Shown here: positions 1 through 5,997 of the stretch, piece by piece
Numbering within the stretch: position 1 is the stretch's first letter
How the letters are laid out: each line of letters begins with the position of its first letter
Notes under the pieces: model-generated
The model's input: the letters and a program-made list of their open reading frames with translations, nothing else
The model's database searches: none
What the model was told of the DNA's origin: nothing
Translations under genes and position numbers: made by a program
Assembly: GCA_947380285.1 (NCBI GenBank)
Contig: CANCQD010000067.1
Location: forward strand, 1-13,376
DNA: 13,376 bases
Source of the DNA: Burkholderiaceae bacterium
GTDB lineage: Bacteria > Pseudomonadota > Gammaproteobacteria > Burkholderiales > Burkholderiaceae
Direction: 5' to 3'

Positions 1-63
1 ATCGTCACTGGCACCTTTTGCTACACCAAGCACTTCATAAAAATCGCGTTTACTTTTAGGCAC
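1..63 (-). CDS. dnaJ: DnaJ (Hsp40) co-chaperone, N-terminal fragment
   Basis: Only the first 21 codons are present; the gene continues beyond the left edge. The peptide (V/M)PKSKRDFYEVLGVAKGASDD is the start of the DnaJ J-domain, with the hallmark RDFYEVLGV stretch of helix I. The HPD motif that stimulates DnaK ATPase would lie further downstream, outside the window. The start is GTG at 61-63, supported by a good Shine-Dalgarno (GAGAGGA) seven bases upstream and by the family's usual start just before K-x-D-[FY]-Y. DnaJ delivers unfolded substrates to DnaK in the cytoplasm. It follows dnaK on the same strand after a 100-bp gap, the classic dnaK-dnaJ order. Identity is quite certain from sequence and context together, although the fragment is very short. 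Confidence 0.9.
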   Translation of the reverse strand, partial: MPKSKRDFYEVLGVAKGASDD

Positions 64-70
64 GGCCTAT

Positions 71-77
71 TCCTCTC
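71..77 (-). promoter_or_regulatory. Ribosome binding site of dnaJ (supports GTG start)
   Basis: On the minus strand GAGAGGA is followed by seven bases (ATAGGCC) and then GTG. This is a well-spaced Shine-Dalgarno and decides the non-ATG start of dnaJ. Confidence 0.75.
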
Positions 78-92
78 AACAACCTGAATGAC

Positions 93-117
93 ACAAGTCG
101 GCACGAGGCCGACTTGT
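93..117 (-). other. Perfect 10-bp hairpin in the dnaK-dnaJ intergenic region
   Basis: ACAAGTCGGC (93-102) and GCCGACTTGT (108-117) are exact reverse complements around a 5-nt loop. In the dnaK-to-dnaJ direction the stem begins 46 bases after the dnaK stop and ends 29 bases before the dnaJ start. The bases after it (GTGTCATT) are not a U-tract, so it is not a textbook intrinsic terminator. It more plausibly attenuates read-through, protects the 3' end of dnaK mRNA, or is a processing site that lowers dnaJ expression relative to dnaK. The structure is seen directly; the role is inferred. Confidence 0.7.
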
Positions 118-163
118 TATTTAAGTACATCAAAACTACGTTAATGAATGTCCAATTGCAGAA

Positions 164-2101
164 TTACTTCTTGTCATCAACCTCTTTAAAGTCAGCGTCA
201 ACAACATCCGCATCAGGAGCAGTACCAGGAGCTGCACCACCAGGAGCGGCACCTGCAGCAGCGCCACCAGCTTTAGCTTGTTCAGCAGCCATGACTTTTT
301 CGCCCAGCTTCTGACTTGCTTTACCCAAAGCTTCTGTTTTTGCTTCAATCGCTTCTTTGTCGCTACCTTTGATGGCTTCGTCCAAATCTTTAAGGGCTGC
401 TTCAATCGCTTCTTTTTCGGAAGCTTCTAAGCCAGCACCATGCTCTTCCAGGGCTTTCTTGGTTGAGTGAGCTAAGGCGTCCGCAGTGTTGCGTGCAGTA
501 ACCAACTCAAGTGCTTTTTTATCTTCAGCAGCGTTGGCTTCAGCATCTTTCACCATCCGTTGAATTTCTTCTTCGGTTAAGCCGGAGTTTGCCTTGATCG
601 TGATCTTGTTCTCTTTACCAGTGGTTTTGTCTTTTGCTGTTACATGCAAAATACCGTTGGCATCAATGTCAAAGGTCACTTCAATTTGTGGCATACCACG
701 TTGTGCTGGAGCAATACCTTCAAGATTAAATTCACCAAGCAACTTATTCGCAGCAGCCATCTCACGCTCACCTTGGAAGCACTTGATCGTTACGGCTGGC
801 TGGTTATCTTCAGCAGTGGAATAAACCTGCGAATGCTTGGTTGGAATCGTTGTGTTTTTTGGAATCATCTTGGTCATCACACCACCAAGAGTTTCGATAC
901 CCAATGACAATGGGGTAACGTCCAAGAGCAATACGTCTTTACGATCGCCAGACAATACAGAGCCCTGAATTGCGGCACCAACAGCAACAGCTTCATCTGG
1001 ATTAACGTCTTTACGTGGCTCTTTTCCAAAGATTTCTTTTACTTTGTCTTGAACCGCAGGCATACGAGTTTGACCACCGACCAAAATTACGTCGTCAATA
1101 TCAGCCACGTTCACGCCAGCATCTTTAATCGCAGTCAAGCAAGGGCCGGCGGTACGGTTAATTAACTCCTCAACCAAAGACTCTAATTTGGCACGAGTTA
1201 ATTTCAAGTTCAAATGCTTAGGACCGCTAGCGTCAGCTGTCACGTATGGCAAATTAATTTCGGTTTGTTGTGCGGATGACAATTCGATCTTGGCTTTTTC
1301 TGCAGCATCTTTCAAACGCTGCAATGCTAAAACGTCTTTACTCAAATCAACGCCTTGTTCCTTCTTGAACTCAGCAATGATCCAATCAATGATGCGTTGG
1401 TCAAAGTCTTCACCACCCAAGAATGTATCGCCGTTGGTAGAGAGCACTTCAAACTGCTTCTCACCGTCAACGTTAGCAATCTCAATAATAGATACGTCGA
1501 ATGTACCGCCACCCAAGTCATACACAGCAATCTTGCGATCCACCTTGTCTTGTTTGTCTAAGCCAAATGCCAATGCAGCAGCAGTTGGCTCATTAATGAT
1601 GCGCTTCACATCTAAACCAGCAATACGACCAGCATCTTTAGTGGCTTGACGTTGGCTATCATTGAAGTAAGCGGGTACAGTAATCACCGCTTCCGTGACT
1701 TCTTCGCCGAGATAGTCTTCAGCAGTTTTTTTCATTTTGCGCAGAATTTCAGCGGACACTTGTTGTGGCGCCATTTTCTTATCGCGTGCTTGAACCCAAG
1801 CATCGCCGTTATCAGCGGCAATAATTGAATAAGGCATCAAGCTAATGTCTTTTTGCACTTCAGGATCAGTAAATTTACGACCCATCAAACGCTTCACTGC
1901 GTAAATTGTGTTTTTAGGATTTGTTACTGACTGACGTTTTGCTGGCGCACCAACCAATACTTCGCCATCTTCAACGTAAGCGATGATGGATGGAGTTGTG
2001 CGGCCGCCTTCGGCGTTTTCGACAACTTTAGGTGCATTGTTTTCAACGACTGAAACGCATGAATTCGTGGTTCCTAAGTCGATTCCGATAATCTTTCCCA
2101 T
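164..2101 (-). CDS. dnaK: Molecular chaperone DnaK (Hsp70)
   Basis: A complete 645-aa cytoplasmic Hsp70, close to the usual bacterial length of about 640. The nucleotide-binding domain spans about residues 1-388, with phosphate-loop motif IDLGTTNSC (7-15), the [11 protein letters not shown] signature (194-204, including Thr200, equivalent to the E. coli autophosphorylated Thr199) and [11 protein letters not shown] (338-348). The conserved hydrophobic linker VLLLDV follows at about 390-395, then the substrate-binding beta domain and helical lid. The C-terminus has an Ala/Gly/Pro-rich stretch (about 611-630) and the acidic tail ending [11 protein letters not shown]. DnaK binds exposed hydrophobic segments in an ATP-driven cycle with DnaJ and GrpE. 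The ATG is preceded by GGAG at 2107-2110 with 5-nt spacing. Transcription appears to start at its own sigma-32 promoter, after a terminator that closes grpE. Nothing is truncated or unusual. Confidence 0.98.
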   Translation of the reverse strand: MGKIIGIDLGTTNSCVSVVENNAPKVVENAEGGRTTPSIIAYVEDGEVLVGAPAKRQSVTNPKNTIYAVKRLMGRKFTDPEVQKDISLMPYSIIAADNGDAWVQARDKKMAPQQVSAEILRKMKKTAEDYLGEEVTEAVITVPAYFNDSQRQATKDAGRIAGLDVKRIINEPTAAALAFGLDKQDKVDRKIAVYDLGGGTFDVSIIEIANVDGEKQFEVLSTNGDTFLGGEDFDQRIIDWIIAEFKKEQGVDLSKDVLALQRLKDAAEKAKIELSSAQQTEINLPYVTADASGPKHLNLKLTRAKLESLVEELINRTAGPCLTAIKDAGVNVADIDDVILVGGQTRMPAVQDKVKEIFGKEPRKDVNPDEAVAVGAAIQGSVLSGDRKDVLLLDVTPLSLGIETLGGVMTKMIPKNTTIPTKHSQVYSTAEDNQPAVTIKCFQGEREMAAANKLLGEFNLEGIAPAQRGMPQIEVTFDIDANGILHVTAKDKTTGKENKITIKANSGLTEEEIQRMVKDAEANAAEDKKALELVTARNTADALAHSTKKALEEHGAGLEASEKEAIEAALKDLDEAIKGSDKEAIEAKTEALGKASQKLGEKVMAAEQAKAGGAAAGAAPGGAAPGTAPDADVVDADFKEVDDKK

Positions 2102-2158
2102 AATTGCTCCAAAAAATTAAATTGTTTTGTTTTACTAATGAATATTTCGATACCCTGT

Positions 2159-2186
2159 AAATGGGGTCTAAAAAGGGTATTTCAAG
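2159..2186 (-). promoter_or_regulatory. Sigma-32 (RpoH) heat-shock promoter of dnaK
   Basis: On the minus strand CTTGAAA (2180-2186) is followed by a 13-bp spacer and CCCCATTT (2159-2166). This matches the E. coli sigma-32 consensus CTTGAAA / CCCCATNT at every defined base. The -10 ends 57 bp before the dnaK start codon, giving a predicted A/U-rich leader of about 50 nt. Confidence 0.92.
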
Positions 2187-2198
2187 GGGATAAAGAGC

Positions 2199-2225
2199 AA
2201 AAAAAGGCAGAAATCTGCCTTTTTT
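2199..2225 (-). terminator. Rho-independent terminator after grpE (bidirectional shape)
   Basis: GGCAG (2206-2210) pairs with CTGCC (2215-2219) around a 4-nt loop, flanked by seven A's on the left (2199-2205) and six T's on the right (2220-2225). Read on the minus strand, the stem is followed by seven U's. It lies 35 bp past the grpE stop codon and just upstream of the dnaK -35, so it should end grpE transcripts before the dnaK promoter. Confidence 0.85.
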
Positions 2226-2235
2226 ATGCTTTTTT

Positions 2236-2250
2236 AGGGGTTTAAGCCCT
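2236..2250. other. Small near-palindromic stem downstream of grpE
   Basis: AGGG (2236-2239) can pair with CCCT (2247-2250), with T-runs on the plus strand on both sides. On the minus strand no U-run follows. It may be a minor element of the grpE 3' end next to the stronger terminator. Support is weak. Confidence 0.3.
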
Positions 2251-2259
2251 CTTTTTGAC

Positions 2260-2814
2260 TTATTTCGGGGCGCTAACCGTCACCAAAGCTGGCCTAAGAA
2301 CGCGATCAGCCACGGTATAGCCACGTTGTAGCACTGAAACCACGGTATTGGACTCTTGCTCGGAAGGAACTGAAGCAATGGCCTGATGGTGGTGAGGATC
2401 AAATTTATCCCCAACTGCAGGGTTAATTTCTGTCATGCGACCTTTTTCAAAGGCAGACAGCAACTGTTTGAGAGTAATTTCTAGGCCCTCTTTGAAGGCT
2501 TTAGCATCACCAGCATCTGTGCTCAATGCTGCATAGAGACTATCGGTAACCGGTACCAAGTGCTCTGCAAAGCTTTCAATTGCAAACTTATGCGCTTTGG
2601 CAATATCTTCAACAGCACGACGGCGAATATTTTCCCCCTCTGCTTTTGCGCGCAAGAAATTATCTTGTAACTCACCAATCTTTTGATTGAGTTCGGCAAT
2701 CTCTTGTTCTGGTGTTTTAACGGCAGCGGGATCAGCGGCTGCAGCTTCATTCACCTGAGAATCTGCAGAAGTATTTTCTTGCTCTGGGGATGGGTTTTGA
2801 TTTTCTTGTGTCAT
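2260..2814 (-). CDS. grpE: GrpE, nucleotide exchange factor of DnaK
   Basis: A complete 184-aa protein within the normal GrpE range. The N-terminus (1-35) is polar, acidic and Ala-rich, as expected for the disordered arm. Residues about 36-80 are the long dimerisation coiled coil ([20 protein letters not shown]). The C-terminal beta domain that pries open the DnaK nucleotide cleft carries the family signature from about 149 to 181, including [20 protein letters not shown], preceded by FDPHHHQAI. GrpE releases ADP from DnaK and acts as a thermosensor in several bacteria. The ATG at 2812-2814 is the only plausible start, since the next in-frame Met falls at residue 127, but no convincing Shine-Dalgarno precedes it. 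It has its own sigma-32 promoter overlapping the end of hemH, and a terminator follows it. Confidence 0.97.
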   Translation of the reverse strand: MTQENQNPSPEQENTSADSQVNEAAAADPAAVKTPEQEIAELNQKIGELQDNFLRAKAEGENIRRRAVEDIAKAHKFAIESFAEHLVPVTDSLYAALSTDAGDAKAFKEGLEITLKQLLSAFEKGRMTEINPAVGDKFDPHHHQAIASVPSEQESNTVVSVLQRGYTVADRVLRPALVTVSAPK

Positions 2815-2857
2815 GGACGCTATTTTACTTTTCTATAAAAATGGCTATTACATTGCA

Positions 2858-2885
2858 ATATGGGGCCAATTATTTCGATTTCAAG
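2858..2885 (-). promoter_or_regulatory. Sigma-32 (RpoH) heat-shock promoter of grpE, overlapping hemH stop
   Basis: On the minus strand CTTGAAA (2879-2885), a 13-bp spacer and CCCCATAT (2858-2865) match the sigma-32 consensus completely. The architecture is identical to the dnaK promoter. The -35 contains the hemH TGA stop (2881-2883), so promoter and coding sequence share bases. The predicted leader is about 35 nt. Confidence 0.92.
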
Positions 2886-3975
2886 ACTTCATTCTTTCGG
2901 CTAGCTCAGCCCTTTCATTGCGCTTTGCTAACTCATTATCAGACTCCACCCCTAAAGACCAGCCCTGCAAATGATGATGGGCGATTTGGCTGAGAGCCTC
3001 AATCCACTTGGGGTTACTGTTTAAGCAAGGAATGTAGCGATAGTCTTTGCCGCCATGTTCCAAGAAGATTTCACGGGCTTCCATAGCAATCTCTTCCAGC
3101 GTTTCCAAGCAGTCCGCCGGAAATCCTGGGCAAAAAATATCGATGCGCTGACAACCTTCACTAGCCAATTTTTCAATGGTTGGGGCTGTATAGGGTTTTA
3201 ACCATTCTGCCTTACCAAAGCGGGATTGAAAGGTCACAATATATTGACCGGGCTCTAAGCCCAAAGATTCGCCGAGTAAACGACCAGTCTTTAAGCACTC
3301 ACAATGATAGGGGTCACCCTTCATTAAATTGCGTTTTGGCAAGCCATGAAAAGACATCACAAAGCGATCACCCTTTGCAAAATCGGGTCGCCCATCCACA
3401 TCCCAACTCGACAACACTTGATCTCGTAATGCATCAATATAGGCAGGGTTGTCGTGATAGTGCTTAACTAAACGCAACTCAGGTTGATCGCGCCAAGTGC
3501 TGAGGATACGAAATACTTCATCAAAGCTAGATGCTGTTGTAGTAGCTGAGTATTGGGGATATAAAGGCAATAGTAATAAACGCTCCATACCTTGTGCCTT
3601 CAGCCCCTCAAGCACTGATTGTGTAGATGGCTCACCATAACGCATTGCCAAGTCAACCAAGACTGTGTGGCCCTCATTCGCAAATTTCTCACCTAGCTCT
3701 TTTGCTTGTAAACGTGAGTAATGCATTAATGGTGAACCTAATTTGGGTAACCAGATAGAGGCGTATTTTTTTGCAGAAGCACTACTTCGAATGGGCAAGA
3801 TAATGCCATTCAAAATACACCACCAAATAATGCGGGGAATTTCTACTACACGTGGATCAGAAAGAAATTCTTTTAAATAAGCACGCACCGCCTTGGGTGT
3901 CGGAGCCGATGGTGTCCCCAAATTCAATAGCAAGACTGCAGTTTTGGAAGCGCGTAGATGCGGATTCTGATTCAA
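2881..3975 (-). CDS. hemH: Ferrochelatase (protoheme ferro-lyase)
   Basis: A complete 364-aa ferrochelatase, which inserts Fe(2+) into protoporphyrin IX in the last step of protoheme synthesis. Visible family features are KTAVLLLNLGTP (11-22), the SFHGLPKR motif with the presumed catalytic His210, the following KGDPY, the SRFGKAEWLKPY signature (251-262), and PGFPADCLETLEEI (283-296) with the conserved acidic residues. Cys225 and Cys227 lie near the active-site region; I cannot tell whether an iron-sulfur cluster is present. The start is TTG (3973-3975). No ATG or GTG lies between it and an in-frame TAG 12 bases upstream, and a weak GAGA lies about nine bases before it. It sits 42 bp after hrcA and is probably co-transcribed with it. 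Its stop codon forms part of the grpE promoter. Confidence 0.95.
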   Translation of the reverse strand: MNQNPHLRASKTAVLLLNLGTPSAPTPKAVRAYLKEFLSDPRVVEIPRIIWWCILNGIILPIRSSASAKKYASIWLPKLGSPLMHYSRLQAKELGEKFANEGHTVLVDLAMRYGEPSTQSVLEGLKAQGMERLLLLPLYPQYSATTTASSFDEVFRILSTWRDQPELRLVKHYHDNPAYIDALRDQVLSSWDVDGRPDFAKGDRFVMSFHGLPKRNLMKGDPYHCECLKTGRLLGESLGLEPGQYIVTFQSRFGKAEWLKPYTAPTIEKLASEGCQRIDIFCPGFPADCLETLEEIAMEAREIFLEHGGKDYRYIPCLNSNPKWIEALSQIAHHHLQGWSLGVESDNELAKRNERAELAERMKS

Positions 3976-4017
3976 GATGTTCTGTCTCTAGTAATGATTT
4001 ATAAATAAAGGTTTAGG

Positions 4018-5028
4018 TTAGGAACTTAAAGCACCCGATAATAATTTTGAGGTTATATCCACAATGGGTATAACTCGGTCATAGGCCATCCGCGTCGGCC
4101 CAATAACACCAAGCGTCCCCACCACCTGACCGTCAACGCTATACGGAGCGCTAATGACAGCAAGATCCTCATAAGGCAATAAGTCGCTCTCACCACCAAT
4201 AAAGATTTGAATACCATCAGCATGACTTGATACATCAAGCAATTGCATAAGTACTGATTTCTGCTCCAACATATCGAACATCTTACGCAACTTATCCAGG
4301 TTAGAACTTAAGTCTCCGACATTAAGTAATCGCCGCTCGCCAGAGAGCACCATATCACCACGACCCATATCATAATCAGCCACTCCCGTTTGCAAAGCTA
4401 AAGCCATCAACCCAGAAATATCTGCACGCAAATTATCTAAATCGGATTTCAGATGCATGCGTACTTGATCAAAACTTTTGCCAGCAAATTGGGCATTAAT
4501 AAAGTTACCTGCCTCAATGAGTTGACTAGGTGTGTAATCTTGAGTGGTAGGCAATATGCGATTTTGCACATCGCCTTCTGGTGTAACCATGATTAGCAAA
4601 ATCTTGCCTTCACCCAAACGCAAAAACTCAATATGTTTGAAAACCTGAGCTCGCTTGGGTGTCATCACCACCCCTGCAAAGTGGGTTAGGTTGGATAAAA
4701 TCTGTGCTGCCGCATTAAGAACTTTTTGTGGCGAATCAGGCAAAAGGCCTTTTTCAACCTCTCTAGCTGCCATCGCCTCCAATGGGCGGACAGTGACCAT
4801 CGTATCTACAAACAGGCGATAGCCCCTTGGGGTTGGAATGCGGCCAGCGGAAGTATGGGGGCTGGTAACCAGCCCCATATCCTCCAAATCCGCCATCACA
4901 TTGCGGATAGTGGCCGCAGAGAGGTCTAAACCCGAGAATCTAGATAGCGTGCGCGAGCCAATAGGCTGACCCTCCTCGATATAGCGCTCGATGAGGGTTT
5001 TTAGTAGTGCGCGGGAACGTTCATCCAT
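4018..5028 (-). CDS. hrcA: HrcA, heat-inducible transcription repressor
   Basis: A complete 336-aa HrcA, typical in length. The N-terminal winged helix (about 1-75) contains [11 protein letters not shown], the recognition-helix region [16 protein letters not shown] (37-52) and the highly conserved [16 protein letters not shown] wing (56-71). The rest matches the HrcA GAF-like and dimerisation region, including [35 protein letters not shown] near the C-terminus in two conserved blocks. HrcA binds CIRCE operators and represses groE-type chaperone genes; in many bacteria GroEL assists its folding, which couples repression to chaperone load. It is the first gene of the minus-strand block, divergent from nadK with 37 bp between start codons. 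No clear Shine-Dalgarno precedes the ATG, and no CIRCE element is visible upstream. Confidence 0.97.
   Translation of the reverse strand: MDERSRALLKTLIERYIEEGQPIGSRTLSRFSGLDLSAATIRNVMADLEDMGLVTSPHTSAGRIPTPRGYRLFVDTMVTVRPLEAMAAREVEKGLLPDSPQKVLNAAAQILSNLTHFAGVVMTPKRAQVFKHIEFLRLGEGKILLIMVTPEGDVQNRILPTTQDYTPSQLIEAGNFINAQFAGKSFDQVRMHLKSDLDNLRADISGLMALALQTGVADYDMGRGDMVLSGERRLLNVGDLSSNLDKLRKMFDMLEQKSVLMQLLDVSSHADGIQIFIGGESDLLPYEDLAVISAPYSVDGQVVGTLGVIGPTRMAYDRVIPIVDITSKLLSGALSS
4858..4876. repeat. Perfect 9-bp inverted repeat inside hrcA
   Basis: GGGGCTGGT (4858-4866), a single central A (4867) and ACCAGCCCC (4868-4876) make a 19-bp perfect inverted repeat. ATG and CAT continue the symmetry beyond a one-base bulge. 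In hrcA mRNA this would fold as a GC-rich 7-bp stem with a 5-nt loop over codons for MGLVTSP, about 155 nt into the gene. It has no U-tract. It may be an accident of codon choice in a conserved motif. Confidence 0.6.
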
Positions 5029-5071
5029 GGTGGAAGGGATTTTATGCCTATGGTTTAATCGTTATATGTTA
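5029..5071. promoter_or_regulatory. Compact divergent hrcA/nadK start region
   Basis: The region between the two start codons is only 37 bp and must start both genes. Toward nadK, TTTAAT (5054-5059) resembles a -10 and would place transcription start about at the nadK ATG. Toward hrcA, TAACAT (minus strand, 5066-5071) with TTGGTG (5089-5094) 17 bp upstream is a weak sigma-70-like pair lying inside nadK. Both are partial matches, so this is tentative. Confidence 0.3.
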
Positions 5072-5971
5072 AGCCCATCCCCAAATTCCACCAAGAAGGC
5101 ATTTAGCCGGATCGCGCTTGTCGGCAAATACCAGGCAGACGGGATCGAGGAACACCTCAAAGATCTGGCAAAACTGCTCGAGGGGCTAGGGTGCGAGGTA
5201 TTTTTGGAGGCAGCTACGGCCAAGCATGTTGGCTTAAAAGATTTCCCCACTGAAACTGCTGAGAATTTTGCTGGGGCAATCGATTTAGTCGTGGTTCTGG
5301 GCGGTGATGGAACAATGTTAGGTATTGGCCGTCAACTCGCAGGCAGTGATGTGCCGCTAGTCGGAATCAATATGGGTCGTCTTGGTTATATGACGGATAT
5401 CCCTATTCAGTCCGTTCAAGCCACCCTTCCAAAAATTATTGCGGGTGAGTATGAAGCCGATACACGCACTTTGCTCGATGCCGTAGTTCTTCGTGACGGC
5501 AAAGTGATCAATCGCGCTTTAGCGCTCAATGACGTTGTTGTAAACCGCTCTGGAATTTCTGGAATGGTTGAACTAGCTGTTCACGTCAACGGCTCATTTA
5601 TGTATAACCAAAGATCCGATGGTTTAATCGTCTCAACCCCTACCGGCTCAACTGCTTATGCACTTTCAGCTGGCGGACCTATTTTGCATCCCCATGTTGC
5701 AGGTATTTTGCTAGTACCCATTGCGCCACACTCGCTTTCTAATCGGCCGATCGTCTTGCCCCAAGATAGCGTCACTGTGATTGAAGTGGTTAATGGACTC
5801 GAGGTAATTGTGAATTTTGATATGCAATCGCAAACTAACTTGCAAAGCGGTGACAAGATTGAAGTACGTCAATCCGATAAAACAATCGCCCTTTTACACC
5901 CCAGCAATCACAGCGACTACAAAACTTTGCGTGAGAAATTGCATTGGAATGAATACCCATCGACTTTCTGA
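5066..5971 (+). CDS. nadK: NAD kinase (NadK/PpnK)
   Basis: A 301-aa ATP-dependent NAD kinase, which makes NADP from NAD in the cytoplasm. It shows RIALVGKY at the start of the alpha/beta domain (15-22), the catalytic GGDGT motif (79-83), INMGRLGYMTDI (101-112), the NAD-binding ND pair (Asn155-Asp156) and DGLIVSTPTGSTAYALSAGG (185-204). The length fits the family (about 290-305). The open frame reaches back to 4991, but those extra 25 codons run antisense through the hrcA start and resemble nothing in NadK, so the ATG at 5066-5068 is preferred. No Shine-Dalgarno is seen before it. Its stop is 26 bp before recN on the same strand, which suggests an operon. Confidence 0.95.
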   Translation: MLSPSPNSTKKAFSRIALVGKYQADGIEEHLKDLAKLLEGLGCEVFLEAATAKHVGLKDFPTETAENFAGAIDLVVVLGGDGTMLGIGRQLAGSDVPLVGINMGRLGYMTDIPIQSVQATLPKIIAGEYEADTRTLLDAVVLRDGKVINRALALNDVVVNRSGISGMVELAVHVNGSFMYNQRSDGLIVSTPTGSTAYALSAGGPILHPHVAGILLVPIAPHSLSNRPIVLPQDSVTVIEVVNGLEVIVNFDMQSQTNLQSGDKIEVRQSDKTIALLHPSNHSDYKTLREKLHWNEYPSTF

Positions 5972-5997
5972 TGTCGAGCTTTTTGCTACGCTAATAC

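Noticed and set aside
114..314. Small plus-strand open frame with an Ala/Pro-rich peptide
   Set aside because: It is the reverse strand of the Ala/Gly/Pro-rich DnaK tail; the low-complexity composition explains it.
1188..1649. 153-codon plus-strand open frame opposite dnaK
   Set aside because: Antisense to well-conserved dnaK coding sequence. Long antisense frames against dnaK are a familiar by-product of its codon pattern, and the peptide resembles no family I know.
4873..4880. CCCCATAT on the plus strand inside hrcA, resembling a sigma-32 -10
   Set aside because: There is no CTTGAAA-like -35 at the right distance, and no plus-strand gene directly downstream would use it. It is part of the hrcA inverted repeat.
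4991..5065. Upstream extension of nadK by 25 codons
   Set aside because: It would overlap the hrcA start on the opposite strand; the extra residues do not look like NadK, and the shorter form has the normal family length.
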